Positions 5,460 through 9,047 of a stretch of 9,047 nt of DNA are shown in pieces. Numbering within the stretch: position 1 is the stretch's first letter; each line of letters opens with the position of its first letter. The stretch is taken from NCBI GenBank assembly GCA_030595845.1, contig JAUVCL010000081.1:1-9047 (forward strand). Direction: 5' to 3'. The notes below the pieces were generated by a model that was given only the letters and a program-made list of their open reading frames with translations, searched no databases and had not been told where the DNA came from. Position numbers and translations under genes: made by a program. The stretch comes from Campylobacterota bacterium. Its GTDB lineage: Bacteria; Campylobacterota; Campylobacteria; Campylobacterales; Sulfurovaceae.

Positions 5460-6560
5460 ATGCGTGTATATATATTTTTTACGCTGTTTCTTTTACTCTT
5501 TTTCTCTCTACACTACCTCTTTTACTCAAGGGTCATCAAGAAGCTCTTGTTATCTGACAAGTCAAAAAATATCTTAACTTTACTTCTTGGACTCAATTTT
5601 ATTTTTAACATACTGTATGTTGTAGGGAGATACACCGATATCATAGCAAATACCTTCTACTACCTCTTTTCCCTCTCTATAGGTATTACACTAGTGATAT
5701 TTCTCTATTTAGTACTGCATGAAGTACTAAATCTTTTTCATAAGACACTCAAAGGAATAGACCTGTCAAAAAGAAATTTTATTAAAAAAAGTGGGGATGG
5801 TGCTATGCTTGCACTTTCTACTTCTTATGTGACAGCAGGTGCCTATGAAGGGATGAAGGAACCTGTGGTAAATGTAGTAAAGTTTAATACCTTTGATTTT
5901 TCCATTGTTCAAATAAGTGATCTACATATAGGAGGTCTTATAGACAGAGCATTTGTAAAAGGATCCGTAGAAAAGATCAATGCACTCAAACCTGATATCG
6001 TTTGCATTACCGGTGACATCATAGATACTGCACTTGATGGTATAAAAGAGGCGATACTCGAACTTACAGACATTCAATCAAAGTATGGGATCTATTATAT
6101 TTTAGGTAACCATGAGTACTTTCACAACCCTATGAAAATCATAGCGTTTATGAAGACCAGCAACATCAAACTACTACTCAATGAAAACATCATCATAGAC
6201 AAGCTCCAACTCAATATAGTCGGTGTTACAGACCGTATAGGCTACAGGACCAATGTACTTGTGCCTGACATTCATAAAGCCTTTAAAGGGACTAACCCTG
6301 CTTATAAAACCATACTCTTGGCACACCAACCAAAATTTATAGAAGAACTTGGGTCTTACACACCAGATCTTATACTCTCAGGTCATACCCATGGTGGGCA
6401 GATATGGCCTTTTGAATACTTGGTAAGACTTCAGCAACCCTATGTCAAAGGTTTGCATAAACTTCCTAATGGCAGTCATATTTACGTCAACTCTGGTATA
6501 GGATTTTGGGGGCCACCTATGAGACTGGATTCACAAGCGGAGATAGCTTATATCATCTGA
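5460..6560 (+). CDS. Membrane-anchored calcineurin-like metallophosphoesterase
   Basis: This 366-residue protein has three hydrophobic segments (about 3-22, 38-56 and 66-86) followed by a complete calcineurin-like metallophosphoesterase domain, of the kind that uses a dinuclear metal site to cleave phosphodiesters or phosphomonoesters. The metal ligands appear in order: D154 and H156 in 'ISDLHIGG', D186 in 'GDIID', N217 and H218 in 'GNHE', H289 in 'LAHQP', and H309 and H311 in 'GHTHGGQIWPF'. This arrangement resembles the YkuE/YaeI group. Between anchor and enzyme lies 'SKRNFIKK' (103-110) before a weakly hydrophobic stretch, resembling a Tat motif with Lys-Arg in place of Arg-Arg. The domain may therefore be exported. 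AAAGG seven bases before the ATG supports the start. The substrate is unknown; in related proteins lipids or cell-wall intermediates have been proposed. Confidence 0.88.
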   Translation: MRVYIFFTLFLLLFFSLHYLFYSRVIKKLLLSDKSKNILTLLLGLNFIFNILYVVGRYTDIIANTFYYLFSLSIGITLVIFLYLVLHEVLNLFHKTLKGIDLSKRNFIKKSGDGAMLALSTSYVTAGAYEGMKEPVVNVVKFNTFDFSIVQISDLHIGGLIDRAFVKGSVEKINALKPDIVCITGDIIDTALDGIKEAILELTDIQSKYGIYYILGNHEYFHNPMKIIAFMKTSNIKLLLNENIIIDKLQLNIVGVTDRIGYRTNVLVPDIHKAFKGTNPAYKTILLAHQPKFIEELGSYTPDLILSGHTHGGQIWPFEYLVRLQQPYVKGLHKLPNGSHIYVNSGIGFWGPPMRLDSQAEIAYII

Positions 6561-6577
6561 TGTTAAAACCTGCGATT

Positions 6578-7573
6578 TTAGAACCTGTAGGTAAGCAGTG
6601 CTCTCATATAATTGGCCCTCTCAAATGCCGCTTTGTTATCACAATGATCTAAAGAGATACTCCCTTTCATCTGCTCTATAGAAACATATTCTTTCTCTTC
6701 CATCCATTCCACCAACTCTCCCAATATAGTCTGAACATGTCCTGTTCCATTTTTCAAAAGTGCTGAAGCCATTTGTGTCACATCTGCGCCACTCATTACA
6801 GCTTTTAAAACATCTTTTGTAGTATGTACGCCTGTTGATGCTGCAAGAGAAACATCCACTGTACTGTGTAAAATAGCACACCATCGAAGTGTCTCACTTA
6901 TACTTGAAGACGTTGTTAAATTTGCACTTTGTACAGGGCTCAATTCGTCTAGATCAATATCCACTTGAACAGGATTGTCAAAAACGACTAAGCCGTTTGC
7001 ACCGGCATCTTTAAATCTTTTTGCCATCTGGGCAGGATTGCTAAAATAAGGATTCATCTTTACTGCAAGTTGCAAGGTTGTATTTGATTTTATATCTTCC
7101 ACTACTTTGATATACATATTTTCTATCTCTCTTGCATCCTGCATTGGATCTGTTGGAATATATGTGATATTTAATTCCAGAGCATCGGCACCTGCTTCTT
7201 GTATCTTTTTAGCATACTTGACCCATCCGCCACTGCTCACTCCGTTTAAACTGGCGATGATAGGAATATCCGTTGATCTTTTGATCTCTACTAGATCTTC
7301 CAAATAATGTTCAGACTCTGAACTTTCCAAATGATCTGAATCAGGAAAATAACTCAAAGACTCTGCGAAACTATCACTCCCCTGAAATAAAAAGTGATCA
7401 ACAGCATGCAGATCATGGTTGATCTGTTCTTCAAATAAAGAATGCAAGACCACTCCGGCAATACCGGCATCTTCAAGCTCTTTAATTTTATCACTACTTC
7501 CCGTTAACGGTGAAGCTCCAGCAATAAGTGGATTTTTGAAGTCCAGTCCAAGATATGTTGTAGATAAATTCAT
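6578..7573 (-). CDS. Dihydroorotate-dehydrogenase-like flavoprotein coupled to nifJ
   Basis: This 331-residue TIM-barrel protein resembles class 1 dihydroorotate dehydrogenases. The N-terminal 'YLGLDFKNPLIAGASPLTG' (7-25), K172 in 'LAVKMNP', and the FMN phosphate region 'AASTGVHTTKDVLKAVMSGAD' (about 244-264) are as expected for FMN binding. However, at the site of the class 1 catalytic cysteine (N-x-S-C-P-N) it reads N135-I-T-Y138, and the usual Lys in 'VVTKS' is replaced in 'VVLHS' (41-45). This fits the 'DHOD-like' subgroup that I recall as lacking catalytic residues, so orotate synthesis is doubtful. Its ATG overlaps the nifJ stop (TAATG), with AAAGGAGG seven bases upstream, so it is translated with nifJ. 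A role connected to the pyruvate oxidoreductase or its electron carriers is inferred from that coupling alone. It converges with the phosphoesterase gene, 17 bp away. Confidence 0.88.
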   Translation of the reverse strand: MNLSTTYLGLDFKNPLIAGASPLTGSSDKIKELEDAGIAGVVLHSLFEEQINHDLHAVDHFLFQGSDSFAESLSYFPDSDHLESSESEHYLEDLVEIKRSTDIPIIASLNGVSSGGWVKYAKKIQEAGADALELNITYIPTDPMQDAREIENMYIKVVEDIKSNTTLQLAVKMNPYFSNPAQMAKRFKDAGANGLVVFDNPVQVDIDLDELSPVQSANLTTSSSISETLRWCAILHSTVDVSLAASTGVHTTKDVLKAVMSGADVTQMASALLKNGTGHVQTILGELVEWMEEKEYVSIEQMKGSISLDHCDNKAAFERANYMRALLTYRF

Positions 7574-7588
7574 TATTTTGCCTCCTTT
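7571..7588 (-). promoter_or_regulatory. Ribosome binding site and TAATG stop-start overlap linking nifJ to the DHOD-like gene
   Basis: On the minus strand, AAAGGAGG (7588 to 7581) lies within the last codons of nifJ, seven bases before the ATG of the downstream gene. The nifJ TAA (7575 to 7573) and that ATG (7573 to 7571) share one A. This is a classic arrangement for translational coupling and fixes the start of the DHOD-like protein. Confidence 0.85.
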
Positions 7589-9047
7589 GGTTCATGACTA
7601 TAATCAATGTTGGTCAAATTGGTATATTTTTTATATTGTTCATCTGCATGTTTTTGTGCGGTATTGATAAACGCTCTGGCATCATTGGCATTCATTTTCT
7701 CAACCATCTTAAACCTCGTTTCATTATACATAAACTCTTTCACAGACTTTGTGGGTTTTTTATAATCTACGATCATAGGATTTATCCCTTCTTTTTCGAG
7801 ATCAGGGTTATATCTGAAAGTCGGCCAAATCCCACTTTGTACTGCAAGCTTTTGCTGACTCATACCATATTTTAGGTCATAGCCATGCGCAATACAGTGT
7901 GAATAGGCGATGATGATAGAAGGGCCATCATATTTTTCTGCTTCTATAAAAGCCTTTAATGTTTGCGTATCATCTGCACCCATCGCAACGCGGGCTACAT
8001 AAACATTTCCGTAAGCTATCGCCATCATTGCCAAGTCTTTGGGAAGCCCTGCTTTTCCTCCGGCTGCAAATTTTGCAACGGCACCTGTAAAAGTCGCTTT
8101 GCTCTGTTGTCCACCTGTATTTGAGTAGACTTGGGTATCTAAGACTAAAATATTTACATTTTTCCCAGAGGCCATTACATGATCAAGTCCACCATAATCG
8201 ATGTCATACGCCCAACCGTCACCACCCATGATCCAAACAGATTTTTTAGAGAGATAGTCTGCTAAAGAGAGTAATCTTTTGGTATGAGGATGTGTGGCAT
8301 TTTGAAGTTTAACTTTCAAGTTCTCAACACGTTCTCTTTGGCTATAAATATCACTCTCATCATATTGCACTGCACTTAGGATATCATGGCTTAATTCCTC
8401 ACCTATCACTTCTTTGAGCTCAGTTACCAGCTCTTTTGCCTGCGCTTCATGTTTATCAATAGCCAGTCTGAATCCCAAGCCAAACTCTGCATTGTCTTCA
8501 AAAAGTGAGTTTGACCAGGCAGGCCCTTTACCCTCAATGTTGTTCTTCCATGGCGTTGTCGGTAAGTTTCCTCCATAAATGGATGAGCATCCTGTAGCAT
8601 TGGCAATGATCATTCTGTCACCAAAAAGCTGACTGGTAAGTTTTACATAAGGCGTTTCCCCACAGCCTGGGCATGCACCAGAGAATTCAAAAAGCGGTTC
8701 GAGGAACTGGCTCTCTTTTACTTTGTCATGGCTGAGTTTTGAACGATCAATAAGTGGAAGTTTGGTAAAGAACTCCCATTGTTCAGACCCGCTTTTTCTA
8801 AGCGGAAGCTGTTCGCGCATATTGATCGCTTTGAGATTTGTCTGTGATTTGTTTTTAGCAGGACACACTTCCACACATACTGCACATCCGGTACAATCCT
8901 CAACTGAGACAGAAATCATAAAATTTTCATTCTCTTCAAATGTTTTACCCTTAGCCTTAATAAAACTAAACCCATCAGGTGCATTGGCTAGATAAGATAG
9001 TTCAACGACATTCGAACGTATAACAGAATGTGGGCAGACCAAGACAC
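7573..9047 (-). CDS. nifJ: Pyruvate:ferredoxin (flavodoxin) oxidoreductase, single-chain, C-terminal part
   Basis: This enzyme reversibly oxidises pyruvate with CoA to acetyl-CoA and CO2, passing electrons to ferredoxin or flavodoxin. The visible 490 residues are the C-terminal part of a chain of roughly 1,190; the frame runs off the right edge with no stop, so the TTG at 9042 is an internal Leu codon, not a start. Counting from that Leu, 'VCPHS' is the end of the first [4Fe-4S] motif and C50-x2-C53-x2-C56-x3-C60-P the second. The thiamine diphosphate domain has 'ACPGCG' (C124, C127), C152 in 'NATGCSS' and C383 in 'YSHCIAHG', the expected ligands of the proximal cluster. The Mg-TPP motif runs from GDG (274-276) to NTGG (308-311). 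No disruption is seen. The DHOD-like gene follows directly. The direction used in vivo, pyruvate oxidation or CO2 fixation, cannot be told. Confidence 0.96.
   Translation of the reverse strand, partial: VLVCPHSVIRSNVVELSYLANAPDGFSFIKAKGKTFEENENFMISVSVEDCTGCAVCVEVCPAKNKSQTNLKAINMREQLPLRKSGSEQWEFFTKLPLIDRSKLSHDKVKESQFLEPLFEFSGACPGCGETPYVKLTSQLFGDRMIIANATGCSSIYGGNLPTTPWKNNIEGKGPAWSNSLFEDNAEFGLGFRLAIDKHEAQAKELVTELKEVIGEELSHDILSAVQYDESDIYSQRERVENLKVKLQNATHPHTKRLLSLADYLSKKSVWIMGGDGWAYDIDYGGLDHVMASGKNVNILVLDTQVYSNTGGQQSKATFTGAVAKFAAGGKAGLPKDLAMMAIAYGNVYVARVAMGADDTQTLKAFIEAEKYDGPSIIIAYSHCIAHGYDLKYGMSQQKLAVQSGIWPTFRYNPDLEKEGINPMIVDYKKPTKSVKEFMYNETRFKMVEKMNANDARAFINTAQKHADEQYKKYTNLTNIDYSHEPKEAK

Noticed and set aside
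6561..6604. Terminator between the convergent phosphoesterase and DHOD-like genes
   Set aside because: Only a weak imperfect palindrome (ACCTGTAGGT, 6585-6594) inside the coding end is present; no convincing stem and U-tract was found.
7573..9042. Reading the TTG at 9042 as the start of a separate 489-residue protein
   Set aside because: The frame continues to the window edge, the preceding codon (Val) keeps the typical 'VLVCPH' context, and the first iron-sulphur motif would be cut in half. It is an internal position of nifJ.

Overview
The window looks like chromosomal DNA from a Campylobacterota (epsilonproteobacterial) organism, probably a free-living Sulfurovum/Sulfurimonas-type relative. 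This rests on the low-GC coding style, the folD-lepB-rpiB-apt gene order (which I recall from Helicobacter; not checked here), a FolD with the 'VVGASNIVGKPM' and 'HIFTKDL' variants typical of that phylum, GTG starts, and an extended -10 promoter without a clear -35. The genus call is weak.

Layout. Bases 1-293 hold a short cold-shock protein gene on the plus strand and a 9-bp hairpin behind it. On the minus strand, 294-2137 hold two genes for exported proteins: a monohaem cytochrome c, followed 38 bp later by a DUF4139-like secreted protein. A perfect 10-bp inverted repeat fills the gap between them. A 92-bp divergent intergenic region separates these from the plus-strand housekeeping cluster folD-lepB-rpiB-apt (2230-5235), which covers one-carbon metabolism, protein secretion, the pentose phosphate pathway and purine salvage. 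folD and lepB overlap by one base. Between rpiB and apt lies a pair of GTAG-headed hairpins in opposite orientation, which looks like a REP doublet (BIME/REPIN).

Downstream of apt is a 35-codon open frame with a strong ribosome binding site, apparently an unannotated basic micro-protein. It is followed by a membrane-anchored calcineurin-like phosphoesterase (5460-6560). This plus-strand run meets a minus-strand pair: the C-terminal part of a single-chain pyruvate:ferredoxin/flavodoxin oxidoreductase (nifJ, running off the right edge) and, translationally coupled to it by TAATG, a dihydroorotate-dehydrogenase-like flavoprotein that lacks the usual catalytic cysteine.

Most of the window is ordinary core metabolism. 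The items that deserve a second look are the REP-like doublet with a compensatory base-pair swap between its copies, the small basic ORF, the dyad over the start of the DUF4139-like gene, and the nifJ-coupled DHOD-like protein. No tRNA, rRNA, CRISPR array, transposase gene or prophage gene was seen.
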